Origin: Strigamia acuminata
Taxonomy: Eukaryota; Arthropoda; Chilopoda; Geophilomorpha; Linotaeniidae
DNA: 64,000 bases
Reading direction: 5' to 3'
Assembly: GCA_949358305.1 (NCBI GenBank)
Contig: OX442315.1
Span: 13,046,427 to 13,110,426 of the forward strand
Numbering within the stretch: the stretch's first letter is position 1; the number at the start of each line of letters is the position of its first letter. This document shows, in pieces, positions 31,102-42,005 of this stretch. The notes under the pieces are model-generated. The model worked only from the letters and a program-made list of their open reading frames with translations. It had not been told where the DNA came from and ran no database searches. The position numbers and the translations under genes were made by a program.

Positions 31102-31366
31102 TGTAAACTTATTAAAGCTGACTCCAAATAAACAAAATGGCGGACCCGCTGGTCCGCGACGCACACACTAGCTTGTTAAAATTCAAAGTGACTTTATTAA
31201 CAAAACAAACTGATTAAATATGAGACTGGTCAGCCCTGATTGGCTGACCACAAGGAACAGCCCCCAATTGGCTGTCTACCCCCAAAACGTCTATCGGACA
31301 TATTCGCGTATGTCCGCCCGCCCCCCTGGCGACCGTTGTCGCCTGTCGAAACCCCAAAACTCCACA
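31102..31366 (-). repeat. Gypsy-3 3' LTR
   Basis: 265-bp direct repeat. The 13 bp before it on the minus strand (GGATGACCGAG) are a poor polypurine tract. Confidence 0.95.
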
Positions 31367-31379
31367 CTCGGTCATCCGA

Positions 31380-34300
31380 CTAAATGTCGGCGTCCCCGCC
31401 GACACCTGTTAACTCGTCTTCGGCTCCCGATGCTGCGTCGTCCTCGAATGTCCATTTCTTCATCTGGTCGATTGGTGCGGTTGTTTTGTATCGAGGCGGG
31501 TTTTCAAGACTCGTAACCTCGTACACCGTGCTCGAAATCCGCCGACTTACTCGCAAAGGTCCCCGGTACAGATTACTGAGTTTTCCCGCTTTGCCTTGTA
31601 TTGCGATCGCTTTCCTTCGTACGACGACCACCTCTCCGACCTCGTATGTCCGACTTGGTCCTCGATGTCTATCGAATGCCTTTTTCTGCTTGATCTGGTT
31701 TTCCGTAAGTGTTTCGTACGCTTCGTTCCTTACGTCTTCGATTTCCGTCTCTTCTTCATCGTTTTCCTCGACTACTATTGCTGCTAATCTTGGCTCGATG
31801 ATCGTCTTCGGCTGGAATCCATACAACACCTCCAATGGTGTTTTCTTGGTCGATTGGTTGATTCTTGAGTTGATCGCGATTTCAACCTTGTCAATCCCTT
31901 TGCTCCAATCGCTCCCGTCGTCCTTCGTCGTTTGGCTCGCCAACATTGGAACTATCGTTCGGTTCATCCTTTCCACTTGTCCGTTCGCTCTCGGATTTTC
32001 TGTCGAAGTCAGCACGTGTCGAATCTCGAGTTCCGTGCACATCTCTGCAAATAATGCGTTGGTGAACGCAGTTCCTCGATCTGTAATAATCCGCGTCGGG
32101 ATCCACATTCGTGCACACAGCTTCCGAATCTCTTTGCACGTAGTCGTTGCGTTCGTTGATTTCACCGGCATCAGAAAGACCAATTTCGAAAAATTGCATA
32201 CCGCCACCAGAATGTGTCGATATCCAATGCCGCTCTTCGGAAAGGGGCCCACATGATCCAGGTGAACAGTGTGGAATGGCACCCTTTGTCTCTCGATAAT
32301 ATTCAACTCGCCGGCCCGTTTTCCTCCTGGTTCCTTCCTCATCAAACACTCGACACACGTTCCTACGGCTGCCTTTACGTAACTTCGCATCCTGGGGAAC
32401 CAAAACCTCTTCCGAATCGCCTCAATCGTTGCGTCGACTCCTGGATGCGCGTGTCCAATATGTACTTCGTTCGTGATCTGTCTCCGCATCATCTTGGGCA
32501 AATACAATACATCCCTTCGCCGTCCATTTGCCGTCAATTCGAAATAAACGTGTCCCTTCTTGATTTTGTACCCTCGGCTCTTGTGCTGCATTCGTTCGTT
32601 CAATAAACTTTTATCTTCTATCAACAGCGCGTCCTTCAACTCTTTACACTCGGGATCGCTTTCCTGCGCAGCCACGAGCCAGTCGCCTTCTGTAAATTTA
32701 ATTTGGTTAACTTTGAACCGTCGTTCCATCTCCGTTTCCTCGCCGCTCGCTGGTTCCGCGTTCCTACTCAGGGCGTCGACGTGGCCCATGAGTAATCCTG
32801 GTCGATGTATTGCTTTGAAATTATATTCCGAAAGCGCCAACACCCATCTCCCGATTCGTGGCGTCAACTCCCGTTTCTTCAACCCGTACCGTACCGCCTC
32901 GCAATCTGTCACCACCGTAAACTCTGAGCCGTACAAATACATCCGAAATTTCAATACTGCCCAAACTACCGCCATCAACTCGAGCTCCGTTGAATGATAT
33001 CGCTTCTCGCATTCGGTCGTCGTTCTACTCGCGTAGATAATCGGGTGCAGATCGTTTCCTTCGCCTCGCTGCATCAATACTGCTCCGATCCCGTCCTGTG
33101 ATGCGTCTGTATGCACTTCGCACGGTCGTGTGTTATCGTAAATCTTCAACACGGGCTCCGCAATCAATTCTCCAATTAGTCCCTGAAACGCCGCTTCACA
33201 CTCAGTCGTCCACACAAACGTTTCGTTCTTTCGAGTTAATTTCGTCAGCGCTCTCGTTTTTGTCGCATATCCTGCGATGAATCGTCGGAAATACCCACAC
33301 AATCCCAAAAAGCTCCTTACGCCTCGTACGTCTTTTGGCTTCGCAAAATTCTTGATCGCGCTTGTCTTCTCGAATCCTGGTCGCAGGCCGTCTTTCGTCA
33401 GTCGTAGCCCGAGAAACTGTACTTCTTCGCAGAGGAAGTGGCACTTGCTCAACTTCAATGTGAGCTTCGATCTTCTCACCTCGATTAAGATCTTTCGCAT
33501 CTTCTCGATTAACTCCGCGTTCGTTTTCGCACCCGATAGAAGATCGTCCATATATCTGCGCAGTACTTCGTATGGCAAATGTCCGAACGCCAACTCCATC
33601 ACTCGATTGAAAACAAACGGCGCGTTTATCAACCCAAACGGCATCCGTACAAACTGGTATTTGCCATTCATTGTCGAAAATGCTGTCTTCTCTTGCGCTC
33701 CGGCCGTCAATTCGATCTGGTAGTAACCCGACGCCAAATCGAACACTAGGAAGACTCGCCATTCGTGCGTCCCGTCGAGTAACTCATCCATCCTGGGGCA
33801 CGGAAAGTGTTCCTTCACCGTTATTTCGTTGAGCGACCTGAAATCAATACAAATTCTCCATTCGCCAGTTTTCTTGCGCACCATCACGATCGGACTGTTG
33901 AATGGACTCTTTGATCGCGTCACGAACCCTGCTCCTTCCAACTCGGCGACCATTTTGTCGATTTCTTTCTGTTGCGCCGCCGAATACTGGTATCGCCGCA
34001 AATTCGTTGGTCTTGTCGTTGTAACTTCGATTTCCATCTTGAGATCTGGGAAACATCCGACCTCCTCCAAACTCGTAGCGAAGCAGTCTCGAAATTCGTC
34101 GTTGATCATCGTCAGTACAATCTCCGTCTCTTCTGGCGTCACCGATTTGCCCAAATTAATTTCGTCGGCCGTTATTCGCATCCTCGGACTCGCCTCGGTC
34201 GTCGCGACTTTCTTGACTTGTACTTGGTGCAACGACGGTTCTTCTTCGGTGATTTCAACGTGTCCAAGCTTTCGACCTCGTGTGACTCGTACTTCTTCCG

Positions 34301-34478
34301 GTCCATCGTTGATTATTGGCATTATTGCCCGCTCGTTCTTTATTTCGATCAAGCCTTCCGGTACTTCTAATCGATCCGTCACCGCGCGTTCGTTTTCTAC
34401 GTAAAACAACCCGTCTGATTGATTCTTCGCTCGTACCGTCACCAAACTTATCGAGTGGCACCACTTTGTTCTCGTCGA
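31380..34478 (-). CDS. pol: Gypsy-3 Pol (RT, RNase H, integrase)
   Basis: Open frame beginning after a TGA at 34481-34479 and overlapping gag by about 220 nt in the +1 phase relative to gag. RT has RICIDFRSLNEI and RRYMDDLLSG; RNase H has HTDASQDGIGAVL. Integrase has a complete HHCC finger (HIGHAHPG ... CVECLM) and D,D,E in HLDHVGPFP, ITDRGTAF and NGQVERMNR. A chromodomain was not recognised. No start ATG near its beginning, so expression needs a +1 (or -2) frameshift, or this copy has a one-base indel. Confidence 0.9.
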   Translation of the reverse strand, partial: STRTKWCHSISLVTVRAKNQSDGLFYVENERAVTDRLEVPEGLIEIKNERAIMPIINDGPEEVRVTRGRKLGHVEITEEEPSLHQVQVKKVATTEASPRMRITADEINLGKSVTPEETEIVLTMINDEFRDCFATSLEEVGCFPDLKMEIEVTTTRPTNLRRYQYSAAQQKEIDKMVAELEGAGFVTRSKSPFNSPIVMVRKKTGEWRICIDFRSLNEITVKEHFPCPRMDELLDGTHEWRVFLVFDLASGYYQIELTAGAQEKTAFSTMNGKYQFVRMPFGLINAPFVFNRVMELAFGHLPYEVLRRYMDDLLSGAKTNAELIEKMRKILIEVRRSKLTLKLSKCHFLCEEVQFLGLRLTKDGLRPGFEKTSAIKNFAKPKDVRGVRSFLGLCGYFRRFIAGYATKTRALTKLTRKNETFVWTTECEAAFQGLIGELIAEPVLKIYDNTRPCEVHTDASQDGIGAVLMQRGEGNDLHPIIYASRTTTECEKRYHSTELELMAVVWAVLKFRMYLYGSEFTVVTDCEAVRYGLKKRELTPRIGRWVLALSEYNFKAIHRPGLLMGHVDALSRNAEPASGEETEMERRFKVNQIKFTEGDWLVAAQESDPECKELKDALLIEDKSLLNERMQHKSRGYKIKKGHVYFELTANGRRRDVLYLPKMMRRQITNEVHIGHAHPGVDATIEAIRKRFWFPRMRSYVKAAVGTCVECLMRKEPGGKRAGELNIIERQRVPFHTVHLDHVGPFPKSGIGYRHILVAVCNFSKLVFLMPVKSTNATTTCKEIRKLCARMWIPTRIITDRGTAFTNALFAEMCTELEIRHVLTSTENPRANGQVERMNRTIVPMLASQTTKDDGSDWSKGIDKVEIAINSRINQSTKKTPLEVLYGFQPKTIIEPRLAAIVVEENDEEETEIEDVRNEAYETLTENQIKQKKAFDRHRGPSRTYEVGEVVVVRRKAIAIQGKAGKLSNLYRGPLRVSRRISSTVYEVTSLENPPRYKTTAPIDQMKKWTFEDDAASGAEDELTGVGGDADI

Positions 34479-36114
34479 TCACGAGCGCTCGCGGCTTTGC
34501 TGCAGTGATTTTCGGCTCGATTCTGGTAATTCCTGCTTCGTCTTGCATCCCTTCCCTCGGTCTGAACGTTACGTATCCTCCATCGGACTGCATCGTGATC
34601 GTTGGGTGTTTCAAGAATGGCTTCCCTATCCAGACTTCCGTCGGCATCCTGGCGTCGTCGACCACGTAGAACTCGACATCCGCCAATTTCACGTTTGCGC
34701 TTTCTACATCACATCTCGTTCGCCCGCGGTAGCGACTTGCGTCCTGATTAAATCCTTCGATCACGTATTCGTAGTCCGGCTCCTCGATTTTCGTACGTTT
34801 CGCAAACGTCTTACTAATTAGACACACGGCGCTTTGCGTATCGATTCCCGCGCTGCATTTCTTTCCATCGACCCACATCATGGTCTCGAATTCTGGCTGC
34901 ATCTCCTCGGCTTCGATCTTGTAAATCTTCTTCGTCTTAACGTCCAACTTGTCCTTCGATGGCTGCTTCCGCTCTTTCTTTGGCTCTGGGCACGTGTTCG
35001 CCATGTGCCCAAATCCGCTACAATTAAAACATTTTGTCCCGTTTGGACACGCGTTCGATAAATGCCCCGACTCGTGACATTTAAAACACTTCAACTCGTT
35101 TGGACAGTCCTCCTTTCGGTGCCCCTTCTCGCCGCATTTGTAGCACTTGATCAACGCGTTCCCGGTTGGCTTCGCTGTAGACGGCTTTGCTTTTGTTTCG
35201 ACGATCGCGACTTTGTTCCGCGCTTCCACGCTTCGCATCGTTCGGACGATTTCGGTGATATGTTGGTACTGGAGAAAATACATTGGCGCCGTGGCGGTCT
35301 TGAGTTTTAGCCCGTCTAACAAATATTCCTGTGCGTCCCCGATCGTCATTCCCAACTTTTCGCACGTGGCCCATTTCCGTCGTAAATAGGTTTCGGCCGT
35401 CTCGTCGTTCTTCTGCGGTGCCCGAATCAACCTTTCTTTCTCGTCGTATGTTAGTCGTTGATCCGAAAAATTCTTCTTCAACTCGGCCTCCCACGCGTCA
35501 AATTTCCGTATCGTCGTTCCGGAATTTTCGTGCCATACCTTCGCCGGACCATCCAACGCCGCCGCCGCCGTCGTTACTTTGGTTGCGTTCGTCCACTTGT
35601 ATTCTTTCGCGTATTCGTGAACGTCCGCCAACCACTGCGTCGTTGTCCGCAACTCGTTCTGGTCTCCCGAAAATCGTGGCAGTTTCGGCGCGTTTTTCAC
35701 TTCCTTCGGCTCTTTCGGCGCCTCTGGTTTCGTCTGCATCGCTAGCATCGTCGCCATCATTTGCTTCATCATCTCTTGTACTTGATCCGCACTAAATCCG
35801 CCGTTCATCATCGCTTGTACCGGTGGGTTTTCTTCTATCTCCGGATCGTTGTCTTCTACTTTCTCTTCGTCTTTCTCGTCGTTTTTGTCGTCTTCCTCTA
35901 CCTCATCCTGATTCACGTCTTCATCTACGAGTCCTAACTCTGCGAGCACGGCTTGTCGCAACGTGATTATCATCTCTCGCTTTAATCTCGGCGGCACGAT
36001 ATTCCGTTCTATCAATAGTGGCTGGACATCTTTGGCTCTCAGTTTGTCCCACTCGGCCTCCGTCGGAAATGCCCCGCGTCTGATTTTCGCTACGATTGCT
36101 TTTGCTACGGCCAT
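34255..36114 (-). CDS. gag: Gypsy-3 Gag plus protease-like domain
   Basis: ATG chosen at 36114 (MAVAKAIVAKIRRG); the open frame extends upstream only through non-ATG codons. Gag core (LPRFSGD ... VWHENSG ... TAETYLRRKW) is followed by three zinc knuckles in a row (CYKCGEKGHRKEDC, CFKCHESGHLSNAC, CFNCSGFGHMANTC). A retropepsin-like domain follows, with GIDTQSAVCLI at the active-site position and a downstream IGKPFL flap/helix region. The catalytic triad reads D-T-Q instead of the usual D-T/S-G, which may reduce activity or be a variant of this lineage. The frame ends inside pol. Confidence 0.88.
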   Translation of the reverse strand: MAVAKAIVAKIRRGAFPTEAEWDKLRAKDVQPLLIERNIVPPRLKREMIITLRQAVLAELGLVDEDVNQDEVEEDDKNDEKDEEKVEDNDPEIEENPPVQAMMNGGFSADQVQEMMKQMMATMLAMQTKPEAPKEPKEVKNAPKLPRFSGDQNELRTTTQWLADVHEYAKEYKWTNATKVTTAAAALDGPAKVWHENSGTTIRKFDAWEAELKKNFSDQRLTYDEKERLIRAPQKNDETAETYLRRKWATCEKLGMTIGDAQEYLLDGLKLKTATAPMYFLQYQHITEIVRTMRSVEARNKVAIVETKAKPSTAKPTGNALIKCYKCGEKGHRKEDCPNELKCFKCHESGHLSNACPNGTKCFNCSGFGHMANTCPEPKKERKQPSKDKLDVKTKKIYKIEAEEMQPEFETMMWVDGKKCSAGIDTQSAVCLISKTFAKRTKIEEPDYEYVIEGFNQDASRYRGRTRCDVESANVKLADVEFYVVDDARMPTEVWIGKPFLKHPTITMQSDGGYVTFRPREGMQDEAGITRIEPKITAAKPRALVIDENKVVPLDKFGDGTSEESIRRVVLRRKRTRGDGSIRSTGRLDRNKERAGNNANNQRWTGRSTSHTRSKAWTR

Positions 36115-36298
36115 CTTCGATCGTACTTCGGCTAACCTTCGTAACACGTGTTTGTCCTGGCGAACCGACTCTCGTTTCCCGACCTGTCCACGTGCTATTT
36201 GTTACCCCGAATTCCGAATCTCGCTTCCGTCGCCAAACTCAATCGCCTTTTACTTTTCGTCTACTTTCGTCTACTTTATCGTCGCATCGAATTCGTCT

Positions 36299-36311
36299 AT
36301 CCCACTTCTGA
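36299..36311 (-). other. Gypsy-3 primer-binding site (offset tRNA-Leu type)
   Basis: Directly after the 5' LTR the minus strand reads TCAGAAGTGGGAT, matching the complement of a tRNA-Leu 3' region but without the terminal TGGTG. Priming would therefore start five nucleotides inside the tRNA end. Confidence 0.6.
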
Positions 36312-36576
36312 TGTAAACTTATTAAAGCTGACTCCAAATAAACAAAATGGCGGACCCGCTGGTCCGCGACGCACACACTAGCTTGTTAAAATTCAAAGTG
36401 ACTTTATTAACAAAACAAACTGATTAAATATGAGACTGGTCAGCCCTGATTGGCTGACCACAAGGAACAGCCCCCAATTGGCTGTCTACCCCCAAAACGT
36501 CTATCGGACATATTCGCGTATGTCCGCCCGCCCCCCTGGCGACCGTTGTCGCCTGTCGAAACCCCAAAACTCCACA
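36312..36576 (-). repeat. Gypsy-3 5' LTR
   Basis: 265 bp, apparently identical to 31102-31366. Confidence 0.95.
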
Positions 36577-36800
36577 ACGTATATTTCAGTATTGCACGAT
36601 TGAAGGAACTTGGAATCCTGAAGAAATTAAATGATGACCATGAAAGAAAATCTGTAAGTTTATGTCACAGAAATGACAATGTCAGAAAGCCAGCCTCGAT
36701 TAATCTAATTTTTGTAGCTTTCATTATTGTGTTTGCTGGTATTTTATTTTCAGGATTGGTATTCTCAATAGAAATTGTCTATAACAAATACTGTAATTAA

Positions 36801-38295
36801 TGCTTACTAACAATGCTACGATGCTATTAATATTCTATTTATAATATCACAACTTATTTATGCACATTGGAAATGGTGTTTCTCTCTCTTACAATTTGTA
36901 CGCTTGTTAACATTGTATTAATAATGTTACCTTTACTCATATCTGAAAAACAATTTTAGTAAATTTTGAATCAATTTGTATAATGTCACCAAACTACTGG
37001 TACATCGAATGGTTTTATTTTTTATTCCATCCAATAAACAAGTAAAAGTAAAAATGAGTCATAATCAATGTTCTTTGAAATACTAATTAAACTGTCAAAT
37101 TATAAATACTGAGATGTAATGTTGCTTTTACACCACGTTGGTGAACACACTGTTTGTCTACAACAATAGTAATAAAGTTTTGATGTGATAAAACACTGCC
37201 TGTTGAGCTAAGGTCAATGTTGCTCTTGTCATTTTCCTCATAAAGACTACTAGTACAATAAATAACCAAGATGTAAATTTAAGAAAAGTCTATGAAACTC
37301 CATTTCATCACCTCAGGTATGCACACTACGTAGTAGCGGTACAGGTTTTTTACCCGTCATTACTGGTGGGCTTTCAACGAGAAAATAAAATCAAAAATCA
37401 AAATTCCTACCTTTGTTCAACATGATCTGAATTGTCCATCTCTCCCACTAGATTCAAGTTTTACAACCATGTTCAGTTCAGGTCTGGAGTGCACGTGTGA
37501 TCCCATTACACGATTCCTTGCTTTGTGTATCAATGACGAATCCAATCAGCCATAATTACCTGTATGAATATAAAACATGTAAAAAAATGTGTCCTTTCAT
37601 CAGTATAATTCAAATACTATCTGTGATGAGTGGGAGAACCGAAAATATCTTGAGCGGACCCAAACACCCCGACACGGAAACGGAAGCTCCACGCACGACA
37701 ACAGCGCCGTCTACTGACAGAAAGCTTAATTTTTAAATACAAACCCAAAGCTATGTAACAATAACAAGCTACCGGTATGTACAAACAATCGAGATCACCA
37801 CACTTCCAGGTTTTATGTGTAGACAGTGTGTGACATGTGGTCATGCATGATTTGTCAAAAATTACTACAACACCATCGTCACGCATGATAATCGTCCCTT
37901 CTCCCTTGCAAATGTGCGTCACCTTAAAAGCCGTTGCACCAAAAAGCGCACACACAAATGGCGAGAATTAAATGAAAACAACGGTTTATGACGAGATCGA
38001 CAACTTTCGATCAATGTCCAATTTCGCCAGAAGATATTTGGGTTCCTGATGCTTTACAACTTTGACAAAACTATAAAATTTGGCACAAATCGATGTGGTG
38101 TCTTGTTTACATATGAGTGAAGCCATAAAACACTCTTGGCACGTAATTTTCTTCAAACCATTAAAATTTTATTACAGCTGCCGGAAGTTGCTTGGTGCAC
38201 ATGAAGCAAACAACATTTCTGACTTTAGTGCTTAATTTGATATTTAAACAACAAGACTTACTTGTAATCAGCATAAATTAGTTAAACGAAAAACG
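36801..38295. other. Intergenic region IR-B to IR-C
   Basis: No gene supported. AATAAA at 37033-37038 is a possible IR-B polyadenylation signal. From about 37960 the sequence resembles the IR-A upstream region, including a single AAAACTATAAAAT unit near 38068. The last 80 bp before IR-C closely match those before IR-D. Confidence 0.6.
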
Positions 38296-41200
38296 ATGCT
38301 TGCAAATTACAACGTGGCCAAAACTTTAATCTTGCTATTCAGTTTAAATCTGACGAAGACGTCAAACAGTAAGTTTTGCTGGATTCATAAATACAGCAAA
38401 ATTAAAAACCAATACCTTATAAAATTAATAGTACTGAGCTAAATTTCTTGTTCAGCTTTGACTTCTCATCACACGTCCTGTAATGCCATAAATAGTGAAT
38501 TGTCTAATTTTGTGACAGTCACTTGCAGCAGAAAAATCATGACCGCTTATGAACAAGACAGTGGTTGGTATTTATTCCCATGTGCTTATAATAACGTTAT
38601 TAATATCAACAATTTCTATTCTGGTAGCTGAATGCTTATTCAAACTATATCAATATTGGTCTGGGAAGCTTGAGATTTCTACCAAACTCACGACAAATGC
38701 ATCAACTTCTTATCCTGACTCAAATTTTCAACTACTATTAATATGGACGCAACATTTCGAGGAGTGGAAACATGTTAAAACATAAATTTAAATACGAATT
38801 TAAATTAGTTGAGATCAGAAGTTAATTTCAGATTTGTTTATTTTTCAGTTAACCCGAAATTTATTGATTGAAAAGAAGACCATATTGTTTGTTGTTAAGA
38901 AGAACGTGGAAAGGCAGTTTGATTTTTATTCTAATCTTCAAGATTTTATCATATGGCAGCAGAATTCAGTTTACGTGCTCTCATATTTTGAAGAAAAAGT
39001 AAGACACCCTTTCAAATTTAACTCACGTACCACTTATTATGCATCATCCTTTTAAACTATACAGACACATGAACTTTATAAATTATCCTATCAGCTTCGT
39101 TTGAATGTGTTTATAAAAACCCAATTGGAAATTATCTGTTTGCTCCAACAATGTCAATTCCACGCGCTTTCAAAAGAAGAGATATATTTGCAAAAGGATA
39201 ATTTTACTATTGGCTTTAATCCAAAAGTGGGTCTAAGTGACGAACTGATTGTAATTTTGCAAAAATATATTTAGTTTTGATGGCAATCTACAAGTACAGT
39301 AAATCTGTACTTGCATAAAGATTTAAACATTTTTTTTTAAAATACAGAAATATGGATTTAATATCGTGGAAATGTCAGAAGAAGTAATGAATACCACCTT
39401 GGAGCTGCTGCCTAATTTACGGTACCATAACGTGCATATAATTACAGCGATACTGTACCGTATACTGATTAATTTACCTAAGGTATTTTAAAAACGCAGT
39501 GTAATAGATAAACCTGACGCGGATCCTGAATCATATTTAGCAAAAATACAATCTAAGGTATGAGTTGTGTTCTAGCCACCCTTAAATGATAACTTGTCCC
39601 TGACCTTTAACTTTACTACCAGAAATGCTAATTTTTTTAGGATTTTAATACGGTGAAAAGCGTAATATATGGAATGACTCCAGTTATGAAATTGAGTTTG
39701 GATTTTGTTATCGTTCCTGTCGCGACAGATACTTTGGCATTTGCTATACGTCGTGCGGAACGAGTAAACATTTTTCTTTGGCTCACGTATCTAAAGCCGT
39801 TTTCCACGTGGCTGTGGTTGTCTATTTTTATTATACATTCCATATATTTCGTTGTGAAAATGATCATTGATCACTGCAAGAAAAAAATAATTTCAGGTAA
39901 GTCTACACCACAAATAACCATTCACTGTGTCACGGTCCTGACTCTCGACGACATAATGCTAAAATTCATGTATTTTAATAAACATAGGCTCTTTCTGTTC
40001 GACTCAGCGAGCTGATTCCGAATATGTATGATAGAAGGGCCAAGTGTGTCCGGAAATGCCTGAAAAAACGAGTTTAAAAGTTAGGAATAAGGTCTGCGCC
40101 AGGACTCCAAACTTCGAATTGAAATTGTGCAACAACCACTCACAGGAAATCTCCGAAACTTTCTTTGCAAGTTCCTTCGCCCCTCCTCCACCAACACACC
40201 AAATTTCAGAACGACACCGCCCTAAAAAGTAGGATTGGCCTGAAATATGTGATATGAGGTTTTTTGTTTTCCAAATTACCCAAATTAATTAGAATCACTT
40301 TCGGCTTCAATAGTAAACGATCTCTCGTCTCAATTGAGAGGTTTTTGAGTTCGATTTTATGATGCATTGCAACACACAAGGCTTATTAGCAGCCCGAATT
40401 CTCGTGGTTGGCTATCTATACACAAGTTGCACTCAAAAAGGCACCTCACAATGTGTACTCCCATTGGTCGAGCCAGTTTACTGGTGCAGTGATCCGGAAA
40501 AGTAGACCCAAACACCAGAATTGCATTACAATGTACAGACATTGCAATCGATTGCCTAGGCAACAGCCTAAAATTCAAACTTCCAGACGATGTAAGCAAT
40601 AAACACAGCAAACATGAGTTTGACATTTTTTAATGTGTAAAATTTTATTTTAATGATAGAAATAACATTTTTTATTAAATAAAATCAAAATAACATAAAC
40701 TAAATTAGTCATAACAATCACAACAATAAATAAAAAACAAAACTACTTCTCCTAGTACTTGTAGTAGTATACAGTCTGGAGTTAGTAGTAAACTGGCTCG
40801 ACCAATGGGAGTACACATTGTGAGGTGCCTTTTTGAGTGCAACTCGAGTATAGCCATCGCCTTAATTATCACCCCATATTTTGCGTATTCATTACTGAAA
40901 AAAATCGTCTTGGTTGGTCTTAATTCACCAACACATTTTAGCTAACTTGTAAGGACTGTAAGCTTCCTCGCCATTTCTAAACAGTTTGCTTAAGTATTTG
41001 CTGTCCAATTGTGTATTTATTTTCGCATACTGCATTTGAAGACAATTGTTTGCTGTCAGGCACCTGCGAGCATGTATACCCAACGTTTGCAGGAACATAG
41101 AAGAAGAAATATTCTCTTCGCAGCACGTTTTGTGAATGACAACGCTCTCCCTCAGTGAGGCACGATATTTTGGTCGCAATTGGGATACCACTGTTCGCCA

Positions 41201-42005
41201 TTTTACAGACGCCCGCACTGATATCCTGCACCCAAAAAATATAGATTTCACCAACAGACACTGTCTTTACTGAGCTACCCCTATGATTAAATATTAAGAG
41301 TTGCGGCCCCTGTAAACCCACAATGTTTTGGTTAGCACAATCCCAGAAAACTTAATTTTTCGAAACCATTATGTTTGAAGTCGAATTCACGCCGTGACAA
41401 TTGTTGAATTCATTTTTACACATCTTGTGTCTAACTTGTGTGTATCAATTTTTACAGCAGGCACTAGATGCATAAATCATCAAAACATAACCAACGCTAC
41501 AATTTTGACAAAAAATATTTTCTTTATGATAATTATTGCGGCTTACAACGGATTGTTATATTCATCTTTTACTCTGACAACAACACGTGATCGATACGAA
41601 AATATTCAAGATTTACTTGCCGATTCAAAAGTTCAATTATTCGCCTACGAACATTTTTACACCTACAAAATTATCAAGGTATTTCATGTTTATCTACGTA
41701 ATCATCAACGTAATCAAAAGGGATTAACTGTTGAAACAATTTTGGTTGTAGGAACAAGGAACACCGCTATATATTGATATGTGGAAACGCATGAAGGCAA
41801 GTCCGAACGAAGGCAAAGCAATTGCTAAGGACCGGCATAAAATTCTATTACAAAATCAACACAATGCCATAGTAGATGAGCGCTTGTGGATGCAAGAGTC
41901 TTATCGAAGAAACTGTACAGTCGACATAGTTAAAATTCCATTTCCTCTCACCCAGCATTTTATTTTCTTGAAAAGATCAAAATATGTGGATACATTTAAC
42001 CAACA
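38296..42005 (+). pseudogene. IR-C: ionotropic-receptor-like pseudogene, last exon missing
   Basis: Exons 1-9 at 38296-38368, 38456-38773, 38849-38998, 39065-39226, 39348-39421, 39500-39557, 39641-39896 (M1), 41458-41678 (M3, AYNGLLYSSFT, RYENIQDLLAD) and 41752-42005 (S2). Exon 2 is 318 nt instead of 317: one extra T near 38573 throws the frame and a TGA follows about 20 codons later. After exon 9 the sequence follows IR-D for about 220 bp, then diverges near 42230; no M4 exon is found between there and IR-D, even across Gypsy-2. Exons 3-9 are otherwise open and very similar to IR-D, indicating a recent duplication. A sequencing error could explain the single-base change but not the missing exon. 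Confidence 0.82.
40417..40848. mobile_element. Foldback element in IR-C intron 7
   Basis: Inverted arms of about 65-70 bp: 40417-40481 and 40787-40848 share GGCACCTCACAATGTGTACT and CATTGGTCGAGCCAGTTTA in opposite orientation; the ends are bounded by TA. The loop is AT-rich with no coding capacity. Confidence 0.75.

Larger units (their letters stand above)
31102..36576 (-). mobile_element. Gypsy-3: compact Ty3/gypsy LTR retrotransposon in IR-B intron 9
   Basis: 5475 bp with 265-bp LTRs (36312-36576 as 5', 31102-31366 as 3') that look identical by eye, TG...CA ends and an ACGT duplication (31098-31101, 36577-36580). It encodes a gag-protease frame and an RT-RNase H-integrase frame; pol ends 13 bp before the 3' LTR, so there is no third gene. 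It lies antisense to IR-B, right before the splice acceptor of the last exon. Confidence 0.96.
26488..36800 (+). pseudogene. IR-B: ionotropic-receptor-like pseudogene
   Basis: Same ten-exon plan as IR-A: 26488-26560, 27082-27206 plus 27859-28047 (exon 2 split by a Tigger-like insert), 28106-28255, 28325-28487, 29047-29120, 29187-29244, 29327-29579 (M1), 29786-30006 (M3), 30771-31027 (S2), 36590-36800 (M4 and stop). Lesions: a 650-bp transposon in exon 2; TAG at 27931-27933 where IR-A has Trp; exon 4 one base too long (163 instead of 162) and out of frame after its sixth codon. Gypsy-3 sits in intron 9, only 13 bp from the last exon. Exons 5-10 remain open, with intact M1, M3 (AYDGVLYSSFT) and S2 motifs. 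Closest to IR-A. Confidence 0.85.

Noticed and set aside
36643-36664. Splice donor GTAAGT inside the last exon of IR-B
   Set aside because: The frame continues through it and matches IR-A exon 10 on both sides, so it is coding sequence.
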